From Bizionia saleffrena (GTDB taxonomy: Bacteria > Bacteroidota > Bacteroidia > Flavobacteriales > Flavobacteriaceae): a stretch of DNA of 64,000 nt. Positions 38,252 through 48,648 of the stretch are shown here, one piece after another. The stretch is taken from assembly GCF_008086175.1 (NCBI RefSeq), contig NZ_VSKM01000004.1, forward strand, positions 229,018-293,017. The letters run 5' to 3'. The position numbers and the translations under genes were made by a program. Every line of letters starts with the position of its first letter. Positions within the stretch are counted from its first letter, which is position 1. The notes under the pieces were generated by a model. It worked only from the letters and a program-made list of their open reading frames with translations. It searched no databases and was not told the DNA's origin.

Positions 38252-38359
38252 AATAATTACTTTTTCTTGAAGAAGAAGCCTTCTTTCAATTTGGGATTTA
38301 TAAAGTGAAAAGTAATATTATGCTATAAGCGATGGATTTAAGATTGTTATTGAATGAAT

Positions 38360-38391
38360 CAAATATAACAACAATCATTCCTAAAAAACAA
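38360..38391 (-). promoter_or_regulatory. Probable promoter of the sigma-factor gene
   Basis: On the minus strand TTG (38391-38389) is followed after 21 bases by TATATTTG (38367-38360). The leader to ATG 38251 would be about 100 bases. Confidence 0.5.
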
Positions 38392-38486
38392 AATAATATA
38401 AAGATTTAACACTTTATTGCACAATATTCTTTTTTTAATGCTGCTTCATATACCTTATCTTTGCACTTTATATATTAAAAACACTT

Positions 38487-41270
38487 ATGAATACTATACT
38501 TTCCGAAGTTAACCCTAAACAAAACATTATTATTAAAGGTGCGAGACTGCACAACCTTAAAAACATTGATGTTGTTATCCCCAGAAACAAATTAGTGGTT
38601 ATTACGGGGTTATCGGGTTCTGGAAAATCAAGCTTGGCGTTCGATACTTTATATGCTGAAGGCCAACGTCGTTATGTTGAAAGCTTATCGAGTTATGCCA
38701 GACAGTTTTTAGGCCGCCTAAACAAGCCTAAAGTCGATTATATAAAGGGAATCGCTCCTGCCATTGCCATCGAGCAGAAGGTGAATTCTACAAACCCACG
38801 ATCTACTGTAGGGACAACCACCGAGATCTACGATTATTTAAAATTATTATTTGCTAGAATAGGCAAAACCTATTCCCCAGTGTCTGGACTTGAAGTAAAA
38901 AAAGATACGGTTAGCGATGTTTTAAAATATATTAAAACACTCGACGAAAAAGAAAAACTTCTCCTCCTTGCTCCTGTTTTTTTAGAGGAAGGAAGAACGA
39001 TAGAAAATAAACTTCAAGCGTTAAACCAGCAAGGGTATGCGCGTATTAAATACAACGGCGAAATCTTAAAAATTAACGATGCTGAAAACATAAGTTCGTT
39101 AGATAATTTATTTTTAGTTGTCGATAGAATTGTCACCAAAAACGACGAAGATTTTTACAATCGGTTGGCCGATGCAGTTCAAACTGCTTTTTTTGAAGGA
39201 AAAGGAGAGTGTTATATTCAGTTGTTAAAAGAAGATTCGAAGCGTCACTTTAGTAATAAATTTGAATTGGATGATCTTTCATTTCTTGAGCCCAATGTGC
39301 ATTTATTCAGTTTTAATAATCCTTATGGTGCGTGTCCTAAATGTGAAGGTTACGGCGATATTGTTGGAATTGATGACGATTTAGTAATCCCAAATACAGA
39401 ACTATCCGTTTATGAAAACGCTATTTTTCCGTGGCGAGGAGAAAGTATGAGTTATTATCGTGATCAGTTGGTAAACCAATCGCATAAATTCGATTTTCCC
39501 ATTCACAAACCGTACTTTAAACTAGACGCTGTTCATAAAACATTAATTTGGGAAGGAAATCAGTATTTTGAAGGGCTAAATGCTTTTTTTGCAGAATTAG
39601 AATCTAAAGCCTATAAAATTCAAAATAGAGTAATGCTATCGCGTTACCGCGGAAAAACAAAATGCAAAACGTGCCAAGGGAAACGTTTAAGAATAGAAGC
39701 TAATTATGTAAAAGTAGATGGTGTATCCATTAGCGATTTAGTCGAAATGCCGTTGGATAAATTGGCAGACTTCTTTAAAAGTATACAATTAAACGACCAC
39801 GATAGCACGATTGCTAAACGCCTGCTTATCGAAATCAACAATCGCATCTCTTTTTTATCAAATGTGGGATTAGATTATTTAACCTTAAACCGTAAATCGA
39901 ATACGTTATCTGGTGGCGAGAGTCAGCGTATTAATCTAGCCACGTCTCTTGGGAGTAGTCTAGTAGGCTCTATGTATATTTTAGATGAACCTAGCATTGG
40001 CTTACATCCAAAGGATACCGAACGTTTAATTATCGTGTTAAAAGCGTTACGCGATTTAGGAAACACCGTTATTGTCGTCGAACACGATGAAGATATAATG
40101 AAAGAGGCCGATCAAATTATCGATATCGGACCAGAAGCTGGAACTTTAGGAGGTGAAGTTGTTGCCTCAGGTACTTTTCAAGATATTTTAAAATCGAATT
40201 CACTAACCGCTCAATATTTAAACGAAACACTTCAAATAAAAGTGCCTAAAAAAAGACGGACTACTAAATACAATGTTGAAGTTATTGGCGCTCGCGAAAA
40301 TAATTTAAAAAACATCAATGTTAATTTTCCTTTAGGAATGCTTACCGTTATTACAGGAGTTTCTGGGAGTGGAAAAAGTACACTCGTTAAAAAAATATTA
40401 TATCCTGCATTACAAAAAACATTAACAGGTTTTGGTGAAAAACCAGGGCAATTTTCTGAATTAAAAGGCAATTACGCTAATGTAAAAAACATTGAGTTCG
40501 TAGACCAAAACCCCATTGGGCGCTCATCGCGTTCTAATCCCGTAACTTATATTAAAGCTTACGACGATATTAGAGCGTTATATTCTAAGCAAAAATTAAG
40601 TGTCATCCGCAATTACCAGCCTAAACATTTTAGTTTTAATGTCGATGGTGGTCGTTGTGAAACGTGTAAAGGGGAAGGCGAAGTGACTATCGAAATGCAA
40701 TTTATGGCCGATGTGCATTTAGAATGCGAAACGTGTAAAGGAAAGCGCTTTAAAAAAGAAGTGTTAGAGGTGACTTTTGCCGATAAAAACATCGATGATA
40801 TTTTAAATTTAACAATTGACGATGCCATTATTTTCTTTGATGAAAACCACGTAACAAAAATTAAAAACAAACTTCAACCCTTACAAGATGTGGGGTTAGG
40901 TTATGTTACTTTAGGACAGAGTTCTTCTACCCTTTCTGGTGGAGAGGCACAACGTATTAAATTGGCCTCATTTTTAGGAAAAGGAAACACGAAGGAGACG
41001 GCCTTATTTATTTTTGATGAACCCACGACCGGGCTACATTTTCACGATATTCAGAAATTGTTAAAATCGTTTACCGCTTTAATTGAAAAAGGCCATTCCA
41101 TTTTAGTTGTTGAGCATAACTTAGAACTGATTAAATGTGCCGATCACATTATTGATTTAGGGCCGGAAGGCGGAGAATATGGTGGACATTTAGTTGCATT
41201 TGGAACCCCTGAAGCATTGGTGGAGGATAAAAAATCTATAACTGGTAAATATTTAAAAGATAAGCTTTAG
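38487..41270 (+). CDS. uvrA: Excinuclease ABC subunit A
   Basis: The 927-residue DNA-damage recognition ATPase is close to normal length. Two ABC cassettes are visible: Walker [13 protein letters not shown] and [12 protein letters not shown], signatures [12 protein letters not shown] and [12 protein letters not shown], Walker [13 protein letters not shown] and [12 protein letters not shown]. The second zinc module is intact ([10 protein letters not shown] and CETCKGKRF). The first zinc module has only ACPKC; the upstream CxxC pair is replaced by [18 protein letters not shown] element at 38456-38463 probably marks the -7 box of its promoter. Confidence 0.96.
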   Translation: MNTILSEVNPKQNIIIKGARLHNLKNIDVVIPRNKLVVITGLSGSGKSSLAFDTLYAEGQRRYVESLSSYARQFLGRLNKPKVDYIKGIAPAIAIEQKVNSTNPRSTVGTTTEIYDYLKLLFARIGKTYSPVSGLEVKKDTVSDVLKYIKTLDEKEKLLLLAPVFLEEGRTIENKLQALNQQGYARIKYNGEILKINDAENISSLDNLFLVVDRIVTKNDEDFYNRLADAVQTAFFEGKGECYIQLLKEDSKRHFSNKFELDDLSFLEPNVHLFSFNNPYGACPKCEGYGDIVGIDDDLVIPNTELSVYENAIFPWRGESMSYYRDQLVNQSHKFDFPIHKPYFKLDAVHKTLIWEGNQYFEGLNAFFAELESKAYKIQNRVMLSRYRGKTKCKTCQGKRLRIEANYVKVDGVSISDLVEMPLDKLADFFKSIQLNDHDSTIAKRLLIEINNRISFLSNVGLDYLTLNRKSNTLSGGESQRINLATSLGSSLVGSMYILDEPSIGLHPKDTERLIIVLKALRDLGNTVIVVEHDEDIMKEADQIIDIGPEAGTLGGEVVASGTFQDILKSNSLTAQYLNETLQIKVPKKRRTTKYNVEVIGARENNLKNINVNFPLGMLTVITGVSGSGKSTLVKKILYPALQKTLTGFGEKPGQFSELKGNYANVKNIEFVDQNPIGRSSRSNPVTYIKAYDDIRALYSKQKLSVIRNYQPKHFSFNVDGGRCETCKGEGEVTIEMQFMADVHLECETCKGKRFKKEVLEVTFADKNIDDILNLTIDDAIIFFDENHVTKIKNKLQPLQDVGLGYVTLGQSSSTLSGGEAQRIKLASFLGKGNTKETALFIFDEPTTGLHFHDIQKLLKSFTALIEKGHSILVVEHNLELIKCADHIIDLGPEGGEYGGHLVAFGTPEALVEDKKSITGKYLKDKL

Positions 41271-41594
41271 TGTTTTACACTACATTCTTATAAAATTATT
41301 GTTGCCTGAGAGAAGACACAAGAGCCATTTACTTTTAGAATTAAGAACCAAGACGTGATTTTAGCCATTTAACAAATCCATAGGTTTAAGAGAAAAACCC
41401 CTCAATATCTCTTTAAAAATCATTCACTGAAAAGTAAGTTGTCATTTCAAAAAACTAATGAGGTTCTTTGTTTTAAAGTGTTAAAGAAATTAACTTATTT
41501 TTAGCGGAAACTCTACTGTAATAAACAAAAAAAACGCTCACTTATTAAAGTGAGCGTTTTTTAGTTACCTATTTTAAAGAGAAATTAATCGTAA
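41271..41594. other. Intergenic stretch between uvrA and murA
   Basis: These 324 bases hold no credible gene on either strand. Apart from the terminator at 41527-41562 I see no repeat or structured element. Confidence 0.6.
41527..41562 (-). terminator. Bidirectional intrinsic terminator
   Basis: AAAACGCTCACTT pairs with AAGTGAGCGTTTT around ATTA, with A and T runs outside. It ends the murA transcript on the minus strand and can also stop uvrA readthrough. Confidence 0.85.
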
Positions 41595-42911
41595 TTAATT
41601 TCCATCAAGTCGTTCTATTTTAGCACCTATCTTTTTAAGACGTTCTACAATATGCTCATAACCTCTGTCTATTTGTTCGATGTTATGAATGGTCGACGTT
41701 CCTTTGGCAGAAAGCGCTGCAATTAATAATGAAATACCTGCTCTAATATCTGGCGAAACCATAGTTGTTGCTTTTAATTGCGATTTAAAATCGTGACCAA
41801 TTACTGTAGCTCTGTGCGGATCGCAAAGAATAATTTTCGCTCCCATATCGATTAATTTATCGACAAAAAACAAGCGACTTTCAAACATTTTTTGGTGTAC
41901 TAGTACTTCTCCTTTAGCTTGTGTTGCCACCACTAAAACGATACTCAATAAATCTGGAGTAAATCCTGGCCAAGGCGCATCGGCGATGGTTAAGATAGAA
42001 CCGTCAATATAATTTTGTATTTCGTAACCGTCTTTATGCTCAGGTATATAGATATCATCGCCCTTACGCTCTAAAGTAATTCCTAATTTAGCAAACACAT
42101 TTGGTATTTGCCCTAAATCGTCCCAACTTACATTCTTAATTGTCAGTTCGCTTTTTGTCATTGCAGCCAAACCAATCCAACTACCAATTTCAATCATATC
42201 CGGCAGCATTCTGTGCGCGGTTCCGCCTAAAACATCTACACCTTCAATGGTTAGTAAATTAGAACCCACACCAGAAATTTTAGCGCCCATTCTATTCAGC
42301 ATTTTACATAATTGCTGTAAATAAGGTTCGCAAGCAGCGTTATAAATGGTCGTAGTACCTTCCGCTAAAACAGCAGCCATAACAATATTTGCAGTTCCTG
42401 TAACCGATGCTTCGTCTAAAAGCATATCGGTTCCTTTTAATTTATCGGCTTCAACGCCATAAAAATACTCTTCGGGATTATATCTAAATTTAGCACCTAA
42501 ATTTATAAATCCTTCGAAGTGCGTGTCTAAACGACGACGGCCAATTTTATCACCTCCAGGTTTAGGAATATATCCTTTACCAAAACGTGCTAAAAGCGGA
42601 CCAACAATCATTATAGAACCCCGTAAACCACGTCCTTCCTCTTTAAAATTAGCAGATTTAAGGTAGTCTAGATTTATGTCATCGGCTTGAAAAGAATACG
42701 ATCCAGAAGATAAATGTTTCACTTTTACCCCTAAATTTTTTAAAAGAGAGATTAGTTTATTAACATCTATAATGTCTGGAATATTGTTTATGGTAACAAC
42801 TTCTGGGGTTAATAAAACAGCGCATAATATTTGTAATGCTTCATTTTTAGCTCCTTGAGGCTGGATTTCACCTTTTAATTGATGACCTCCTTCAATTTTA
42901 AATGTACCCAT
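41595..42911 (-). CDS. murA: UDP-GlcNAc 1-carboxyvinyltransferase with Asp in place of the fosfomycin cysteine
   Basis: This 438-residue enzyme transfers enolpyruvate to UDP-GlcNAc, the first committed step of peptidoglycan synthesis. The substrate-binding start GGHQLKGEIQPQGAKNEAL and the DTHFEGF region are conserved. In the active-site loop KPGGDKIGRRRLDTH the residue equivalent to E. coli Cys115 is Asp121. The same Cys-to-Asp change in Mycobacterium and Chlamydia MurA removes fosfomycin alkylation, so intrinsic insensitivity of this target is expected. It lies 8 bases after the DUF4290 gene in one unit. Confidence 0.96.
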   Translation of the reverse strand: MGTFKIEGGHQLKGEIQPQGAKNEALQILCAVLLTPEVVTINNIPDIIDVNKLISLLKNLGVKVKHLSSGSYSFQADDINLDYLKSANFKEEGRGLRGSIMIVGPLLARFGKGYIPKPGGDKIGRRRLDTHFEGFINLGAKFRYNPEEYFYGVEADKLKGTDMLLDEASVTGTANIVMAAVLAEGTTTIYNAACEPYLQQLCKMLNRMGAKISGVGSNLLTIEGVDVLGGTAHRMLPDMIEIGSWIGLAAMTKSELTIKNVSWDDLGQIPNVFAKLGITLERKGDDIYIPEHKDGYEIQNYIDGSILTIADAPWPGFTPDLLSIVLVVATQAKGEVLVHQKMFESRLFFVDKLIDMGAKIILCDPHRATVIGHDFKSQLKATTMVSPDIRAGISLLIAALSAKGTSTIHNIEQIDRGYEHIVERLKKIGAKIERLDGN

Positions 42912-42919
42912 AGACTTCT

Positions 42920-43591
42920 TTAGTATCTTTTTTTACCGCGATTGGAATTGTTAGTGTGACTTTTTTTAGCGTAAGCTTTTTTTGAGTTAGAACTCGTAGT
43001 CGTATATTTTTTCTTATTGCTATTTTGTAGTAAACGGGTCGCGTCTGTTAACTCTTCTTCGGTATTTTTAAGATTAATTTTACCGTCAGATAGTTCATAC
43101 AAATGATTGTAAATTACAGAATCTTCAACCGTATCTTTATTCCAATTTAAAAAACATTTTTTCATATGATTTGCAATCGTAAAGACCAAGGCTTCTTTTA
43201 GTTCCCCCTCTTCCCACGTATTTGCAACGTCAATCATTGTTTTTATATTATTTCCGTAGAAACGATATTTTGGAAAATTTTGTGGATAAGGTAAAGTTTC
43301 AGGTCTTTCGTTAAGCGCTTCTTCTGAAGGCATTCCGTAAGGCGAATCGACATCTAATTCAAAATTAGACATAATAAAAAGCTGATCCCATAGCTTGTGT
43401 TGAAAATCTGGAACATCGCGTAAATGCGGTTGCATATTTCCCATTACGGAAATTATTGCTTTCGCTAGCTTATTACGTTCTTCCTTATCTTCTTGTGTTT
43501 TCGCGAAGTTTATCATTTTCTGGAGATGTCTTCCATACTCCGGAATAATTAAATGTTCACGTTCTGTATTATACTCTATAGCGTCTATCAA
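42920..43591 (-). CDS. DUF4290 family protein
   Basis: The 223-residue cytoplasmic protein matches the Bacteroidota DUF4290 family. The conserved N-terminus has EYNTEREHLIIPEYGRH and the middle has FPKYRFYGNNIKTMID and ANHMKKCFLNWNKD. The C-terminus is a low-complexity Lys/Ser/Asn tail (NNSNRGKKRY), likely disordered and positively charged. It is the first gene of the murA transcript, an arrangement conserved in the phylum. Molecular function is unknown. Confidence 0.88.
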   Translation of the reverse strand: MIDAIEYNTEREHLIIPEYGRHLQKMINFAKTQEDKEERNKLAKAIISVMGNMQPHLRDVPDFQHKLWDQLFIMSNFELDVDSPYGMPSEEALNERPETLPYPQNFPKYRFYGNNIKTMIDVANTWEEGELKEALVFTIANHMKKCFLNWNKDTVEDSVIYNHLYELSDGKINLKNTEEELTDATRLLQNSNKKKYTTTSSNSKKAYAKKSHTNNSNRGKKRY

Positions 43592-43713
43592 AATAAAAAT
43601 GTGTAGAATTAATGTGTTGCACTGTAGTCTTTATGCAATCGCCAAAATACAAAAAATAGTTTATATCTCCTTATATATAAACTATTTTATACTCTATATT
43701 CTTTGCGTTCTTT

Positions 43714-44007
43714 TTAAAGCGAAATAACATCTTCTACCTTCTGGGTAACTTCTAGATATTTTGCAATAACAGCATCTGGGTTTTCCATAACAATATTAAC
43801 AGAAATACTAGTATACTTCGCATTACTCGATTCTTTAGTTGTAATAACAGCTCCTGCGTTATCGAAAATAGACTCTACCTCAATAATTTTTTCCGGACTT
43901 GTTTTCACTATAAATTTATATAAATATTCTGATGGCCAATTTGAAGTTTCTGCCAATTGTTCTTTTAAATTAGCGTAAAACTCTTCTTGATTTTGTTTTT
44001 TACTCAT
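43714..44007 (-). CDS. DUF493 family protein (YbeD-like)
   Basis: The 97-residue protein belongs to the DUF493/YbeD family, which has an ACT-like alpha-beta fold. Recognisable parts are WPSEYLYKFIVKTSPEKI and SKYTSISVNIVMENPDAVI-like segments (the latter preceded by NAKY). It is cytoplasmic. In Flavobacteriaceae it usually sits beside the divergent AAA_28 ATPase gene, as here. The exact role is unknown; E. coli YbeD is also uncharacterised. Confidence 0.85.
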   Translation of the reverse strand: MSKKQNQEEFYANLKEQLAETSNWPSEYLYKFIVKTSPEKIIEVESIFDNAGAVITTKESSNAKYTSISVNIVMENPDAVIAKYLEVTQKVEDVISL

Positions 44008-44098
44008 TGTTCTTTTATGTATTACAAAGATACATTTTACTTTATATTTTTTTTATATCTTTTTAATTACGAATTTTACAGCCAAAATCCTGCCAGAA

Positions 44099-44641
44099 TT
44101 GAATACAAAAAAAATTGTCATAGCCGGCGGCCCCGGCACCGGAAAAACAGCTATTATTAATGAACTTATTAAAAGAGGTTACACGTGCTTTGAAGAAGTC
44201 TCGCGAGAAATAACGTTAGAGGCACGTAAACAAGGCATAGAGCAGCTTTTTCTAACCAAGCCACTGCTCTTTAGTGAACTCTTATTACACGGTAGGATAA
44301 AACAATTCAATACTGCTAAAAACAGCCAAAAGGATGTTGTGTTTTTAGATCGTGGTATTCCTGACATAGTTGCATATATGGATTATAGCGGCGACATTTA
44401 TCCTGCTTTTTTTACCGAAGCTTGCCAAGAACACGAATACGATTATATCTTTATTTTAGCTCCTTGGCAAGAAATATTTATAAGTGATAGCGAACGGTAT
44501 GAAAGTTTTGAGCAAGCTAAAGAAATACACGATTACCTCATAAAAGCCTATAAAAACAATAGCTACGAATTAAAAGACGTACCCTTTGGCACCATTAATG
44601 CGCGCACAGATTACATTTTAAACATGTTAAAAAACCTATAA
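44099..44641 (+). CDS. AAA_28-family ATPase
   Basis: Translation appears to use TTG 44099, giving MNTKKIVIAGGPGTGKTAI; no ATG lies upstream in frame before the divergent gene. The 180-residue P-loop protein has Walker A GGPGTGKT and a Walker B-like VVFLDRGIPDIVAYM, and matches the AAA_28 family (NadR-kinase/Ttd14-like). The phosphate acceptor or target is unknown. It shares its last base with recQ's start and so is translationally coupled to it. Confidence 0.85.
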   Translation: MNTKKIVIAGGPGTGKTAIINELIKRGYTCFEEVSREITLEARKQGIEQLFLTKPLLFSELLLHGRIKQFNTAKNSQKDVVFLDRGIPDIVAYMDYSGDIYPAFFTEACQEHEYDYIFILAPWQEIFISDSERYESFEQAKEIHDYLIKAYKNNSYELKDVPFGTINARTDYILNMLKNL

Positions 44642-46542
44642 TGCAGCACCCAGTAAACATATTGGAACGCTACTGGAACTTTACCTCCTTTAAACCGCTT
44701 CAAGAAGATATTATTAATGCGGTAATTACTGGCGAAGACACTTTCGCTCTGTTGCCAACTGGCGGCGGTAAATCGCTATGCTTTCAAATACCCGCTTTAG
44801 CAAAAGAAGGTATTTGTATCGTTATTTCTCCGCTTATCGCTTTAATGAAAAACCAAGTACAAGCTCTTCAAGATAAAGGCATAAAAGCTATGGCTTTAAC
44901 AAGTGGCATAAGTTATAAGGACTTAGATACGATGCTCGATAACTGCATTTATGGTAAGTACAAATTTTTATATCTCTCTCCAGAACGTCTACAACAAGAC
45001 ATAGTGAAGGATCGCATCCGACAAATGAATGTAAATTTAATTGCCGTAGACGAGGCGCATTGTATTTCGCAATGGGGAAACGATTTTAGACCGTCTTATA
45101 AAAATATAGCTGTATTAAGAGAACTTCAACCCACTGCTAATGTCATTGCTTTAACAGCGAGCGCAACTCCAGAAGTTGTAGAAGATATCGTTTCTCAATT
45201 AGATTTTATTGCCCCAAAGATATTTAAACAATCTTTTGCTAGACCTAATCTAGCGTATATGGTGTTTACTGAAGAAGATAAATTTTACCGATTGGTCGCC
45301 ATCTTAAAAAAAAATAAAGCCTCTTCAATAATTTATGTAAGAAATCGAAAAGCGACGTTCGATATTAGTCGGTTTTTAGAGCATAAAGGGTTTACGGCTA
45401 CGAATTATCATGGCGGACTTTCGAATAAGGAGAAAGATGAGGCTATGGATGCCTGGATAAATAACCGAAAACAAGTTATGGTAGCCACCAATGCCTTCGG
45501 TATGGGTATCGACAAGCCTGACGTTAAGACAGTTATTCATTTAAATTTACCAGAGAGTATAGAAAGTTATTTTCAAGAAGCCGGTCGCGCCGGGAGAAAT
45601 GGAGATAAAGCGTTTGCCGTTATTTTAAAAGATAAAAATGACGAGGCTTTAGTTGAAAAACAATTTTTAAACGTGTTACCAACTGTCGATTTTATAAAAC
45701 TTATTTACAAAAAACTAAGTAGCTATTTTCAAGTGGCTTATGGTGAAGGAGAGTTTGAAACTTTCGATTTCAACTTTAACGATTTTTGTAAAACGTACAA
45801 ATTCAATACTATTATAGCATACAATGCGCTTTTGGCACTAGACCGCACCAGTATTATTACGTTGTCGAAGCAATTCAAGAAAAAAACGCTTATTCAAGTG
45901 GTAACCAGTAATGCTTCGCTTTTTAATTATTTAGAAACACATCCAGGCTCTGCTATAATTGTTAAAACAATACTTAGAACCTATGGCGGTGTTTTTGAGC
46001 AAGAAACAAAGATAAACACGCTATTAATCGCCGAAAAAACGGGGATTCCTGAGTTTAAAGTCATTTCTAACCTAGAACAATTAGAAAAAGCTGAATTGAT
46101 AACGCTTCAAAATTCTAAAACCGATGCACAAATCACCTATTTACAACCTCGCGAAGATGATAAAAGCATCAACAGAATTTCTACGGTTATAAAACAACAA
46201 AATAGCTTGAGACAGCATCAAGTACGGTCCGTTTTAAATTATATTTCTAACGATACCATTTGTAAAAGCGTACAACTCCTCTCTTATTTCGGTGAGAAAA
46301 ATGTTGACGATTGCGGGGTGTGTAATGTGTGCTTACAGAAGAAAAAAGCTCCAAAAGTTGATGCTAAATCGGTTAAACACGGTATTATTGAATTACTAGA
46401 AACGAGCGATCTATCCTCGAGAGCTTTAGCAGAACAACTACCTTTCTCTGAGCAGGATATACAGTGTACACTAACCGAATTGCTAGAGTACGAGATTATA
46501 AAACTAACAAAAACAAACACCTATAAATTAGCACATATATAA
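44641..46542 (+). CDS. recQ: ATP-dependent DNA helicase RecQ
   Basis: This 633-residue superfamily 2 helicase unwinds DNA during recombination and repair. Motif I is LLPTGGGKSLCFQIP, motif II DEAHCISQWGNDFRP, motif V ATNAFGMGIDKPDV and motif VI QEAGRAGRNGD. The RecQ-C-terminal zinc site is visible as CKSVQLLSYFGE, then CGVCNVC. It has no clear HRDC domain. It shares one base with the fmt start (TAATG), so the AAA_28-recQ-fmt order is a tightly coupled operon. Confidence 0.95.
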   Translation: MQHPVNILERYWNFTSFKPLQEDIINAVITGEDTFALLPTGGGKSLCFQIPALAKEGICIVISPLIALMKNQVQALQDKGIKAMALTSGISYKDLDTMLDNCIYGKYKFLYLSPERLQQDIVKDRIRQMNVNLIAVDEAHCISQWGNDFRPSYKNIAVLRELQPTANVIALTASATPEVVEDIVSQLDFIAPKIFKQSFARPNLAYMVFTEEDKFYRLVAILKKNKASSIIYVRNRKATFDISRFLEHKGFTATNYHGGLSNKEKDEAMDAWINNRKQVMVATNAFGMGIDKPDVKTVIHLNLPESIESYFQEAGRAGRNGDKAFAVILKDKNDEALVEKQFLNVLPTVDFIKLIYKKLSSYFQVAYGEGEFETFDFNFNDFCKTYKFNTIIAYNALLALDRTSIITLSKQFKKKTLIQVVTSNASLFNYLETHPGSAIIVKTILRTYGGVFEQETKINTLLIAEKTGIPEFKVISNLEQLEKAELITLQNSKTDAQITYLQPREDDKSINRISTVIKQQNSLRQHQVRSVLNYISNDTICKSVQLLSYFGEKNVDDCGVCNVCLQKKKAPKVDAKSVKHGIIELLETSDLSSRALAEQLPFSEQDIQCTLTELLEYEIIKLTKTNTYKLAHI

Positions 46543-47501
46543 TGAAAGAGACACACAGAGAATTACGAATTGTATTTATGGGCACTCCAGATTTTGCTGT
46601 CACACAATTAAAAGCACTTTTAGAAAACCATTGCACTATTGTCGGGGTTATCACAGCTCCAGACAAACCAGCAGGTCGCGGTAGAAAATTAAACGAAAGT
46701 GCGGTAAAAGTATTTGCTAAAGAAAAAGGGTTAAACATATTGCAACCCACTAATTTAAAAGACGCGACTTTTTTAGACGAATTGCGTGCGTTAAATGCCA
46801 ATTTACAAATAGTAGTAGCCTTTAGAATGTTACCTAAAGCGGTTTGGCAAATGCCAGAATACGGCACATTTAACTTGCACGCCTCCCTATTACCTAATTA
46901 TCGCGGTGCTGCCCCTATAAATTGGGCGATTATAAATGGAGAAACAAAAACGGGTGTTTCTACTTTCTTTATAGATGAAAAAATTGATACCGGAGCAATG
47001 ATTCTGCAGGAAGAACTCGCTATAGATCCTCATGAAAATGCCGGAAGCTTGCACGATAAGCTTATGCACTTAGGAAGCGATTTAATTATTAAAACTGTAA
47101 ACCTTATTGCTAAAGGCAACGTAAGTACTACCCCACAGCCTGAGAATGCCATTAGTAAAACCGCCTATAAATTAAACAAGGAAAACTGTAAAATAGATTG
47201 GAACGTCTCTATTAACGCTATACACAATCATATTCGTGGTTTGAGTCCGTATCCTGCAGCATGGTGTTTATTTCAGAATGGGGATGCTGCGTTAGACATT
47301 AAAATTTATTCGGTAGAAAAAGAACTAGAATCGCATAATTTAACTATTGGAACGATTATTACCACAAAAAAAGAACTTAAAGTCGCTGTTAAAAACGGAT
47401 ACATTTCAATACTAAATATAAAACTTCCGGGAAAAAAAACAATGGACATAAAATCGCTTTTAAACGGATATGAAGTGAAAGCTGATGCAAAAATGCTCTA
47501 A
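46542..47501 (+). CDS. fmt: Methionyl-tRNA formyltransferase
   Basis: The 319-residue enzyme formylates initiator Met-tRNA with 10-formyl-THF. Signature parts are VFMGTPDFAV at the N-terminus, the catalytic SLLPNYRGAAPINWAI, and the formyl-transferase HxSLLP context. The C-terminal OB-like domain follows (KTAYKLNKENCKIDWN). Length is typical. It is the last gene of the AAA_28-recQ-fmt unit. Confidence 0.96.
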   Translation: MKETHRELRIVFMGTPDFAVTQLKALLENHCTIVGVITAPDKPAGRGRKLNESAVKVFAKEKGLNILQPTNLKDATFLDELRALNANLQIVVAFRMLPKAVWQMPEYGTFNLHASLLPNYRGAAPINWAIINGETKTGVSTFFIDEKIDTGAMILQEELAIDPHENAGSLHDKLMHLGSDLIIKTVNLIAKGNVSTTPQPENAISKTAYKLNKENCKIDWNVSINAIHNHIRGLSPYPAAWCLFQNGDAALDIKIYSVEKELESHNLTIGTIITTKKELKVAVKNGYISILNIKLPGKKTMDIKSLLNGYEVKADAKML

Positions 47502-47605
47502 GGCCGCATCGTTGCTGATATTTTAAAAAATCATATTAAACCATCCTTCTTTATTAACAAATTGGACAAGTTATTAACAAAATAAGTGATTTACCCCGTC
47601 ATTAC

Positions 47606-47635
47606 TTGCATGGTAGGATAATCCGTATAAATTTG
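47606..47635 (+). promoter_or_regulatory. Promoter of the HU gene
   Basis: TTG 47606-47608, a 19-base spacer and TAAATTTG 47628-47635 give a near-perfect Bacteroidota promoter, about 55 bases upstream of ATG 47691. Confidence 0.75.
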
Positions 47636-47690
47636 TAAAGGATTTAACAATTATGTTTAACCAACTTTTATTAATATTAAAATTAAAACT

Positions 47691-47963
47691 ATGAACAAAA
47701 CAGATTTAATCGATGCAATGGCAGAACACGCAGGAATTACTAAAGCAGCTTCAAAGAAAGCTTTAGAATGTGCGTTAACTGAAATTGAAGGGGCTTTAAA
47801 GAAAGGCGACAGAGTTTCATTAGTAGGTTTTGGATCTTGGTCGGTATCTCAAAGAGCTGCAAGAGACGGAAGAAATCCTCAAACAGGAAAAACAATTCAA
47901 ATTAAAGCAAAAAACGTTGTAAAGTTTAAAGCGGGTTCTGATTTATCAAATGCTGTAAACTAA
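47691..47963 (+). CDS. hup: HU-family DNA-binding protein
   Basis: The 90-residue nucleoid protein is of the HU type. It starts MNKTDLIDAMAEHAGITKAA, carries the DNA-binding arm region GFGSWSVSQRAARDGRNPQT with the conserved Arg-Asn-Pro tip, and ends with VKFKAGSDLSNAVN. Full length is normal. Its own strong promoter and terminator suggest high expression, as usual for HU. Confidence 0.95.
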   Translation: MNKTDLIDAMAEHAGITKAASKKALECALTEIEGALKKGDRVSLVGFGSWSVSQRAARDGRNPQTGKTIQIKAKNVVKFKAGSDLSNAVN

Positions 47964-47987
47964 GTTTTTAGCATCAATAATATAACT

Positions 47988-48014
47988 AAGCCTTCAGCAA
48001 TGGAGGCTTTTTTT
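47988..48014 (+). terminator. Intrinsic terminator after HU
   Basis: AAGCCT pairs with AGGCTT around a 10-base loop, followed by a T run to 48014. Confidence 0.7.
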
Positions 48015-48087
48015 ATGGATTTTATTTTCAAAAAATTGCATTTAAATAAAAAAAAAACTACTTTTAGTTAAATTAAATCTTTCTAAA

Positions 48088-48648
48088 ATGATTTTAACTA
48101 AGCCAACCAAAGGAGATTTATTAATTGCAGAACCCTCAATAATCGGGGATTTATCTTTTAATCGTTCTATTGTTTTATTAACAGACCACTCTGATGAAGG
48201 CTCTATTGGTTTTATATTAAATAAGCCCTTGGGGTATACGATAGACGAACTTATTCCGGAGATAGAAACCCCTTTTAAAGTTTATAATGGCGGTCCTGTA
48301 GAACAAGATAATTTATATTTTATCCACAAAATTCCAGAGTTAATACCCAATAGTATTGAAATTTCGTTAGGTATTTATTGGGGAGGTGATTTTAGTGAAG
48401 TTTCTAAATTAATTATCCAAGGTAAAATAACAGAAAAAGACATTAAGTTTTTCTTGGGGTATTCTGGTTGGGAAATTAACCAATTAGAAAATGAGTTAAG
48501 AACCAACGCTTGGGTAGTTACAAAGAATGTTCACAAAAAAGCAATAATAGAAAAAGACTACGAATTTTTCTGGAGAGAAAAAATGGTCGAATTGGGTGGC
48601 ACCTACAGCATTTGGTCTAATGCACCAGAAAACCCAAGTTACAATTAA
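48088..48648 (+). CDS. YqgE/AlgH family protein
   Basis: The 186-residue cytoplasmic protein has the YqgE pattern: KGDLLIAEPSIIGDLSFNRS, VLLTDHSDEGSIGFILNKPL, YNGGPVEQDNLYFIH and GYSGWEINQLENEL. The family is broadly conserved and has no confirmed biochemical function. It converges with the aminotransferase gene, overlapping it by 4 bases at the 3' ends. Confidence 0.93.
   Translation: MILTKPTKGDLLIAEPSIIGDLSFNRSIVLLTDHSDEGSIGFILNKPLGYTIDELIPEIETPFKVYNGGPVEQDNLYFIHKIPELIPNSIEISLGIYWGGDFSEVSKLIIQGKITEKDIKFFLGYSGWEINQLENELRTNAWVVTKNVHKKAIIEKDYEFFWREKMVELGGTYSIWSNAPENPSYN

Noticed and set aside
46496..46867. Minus-strand ORF of 123 codons over the recQ/fmt junction
   Set aside because: It is antisense to two conserved, coupled genes and has no motif.
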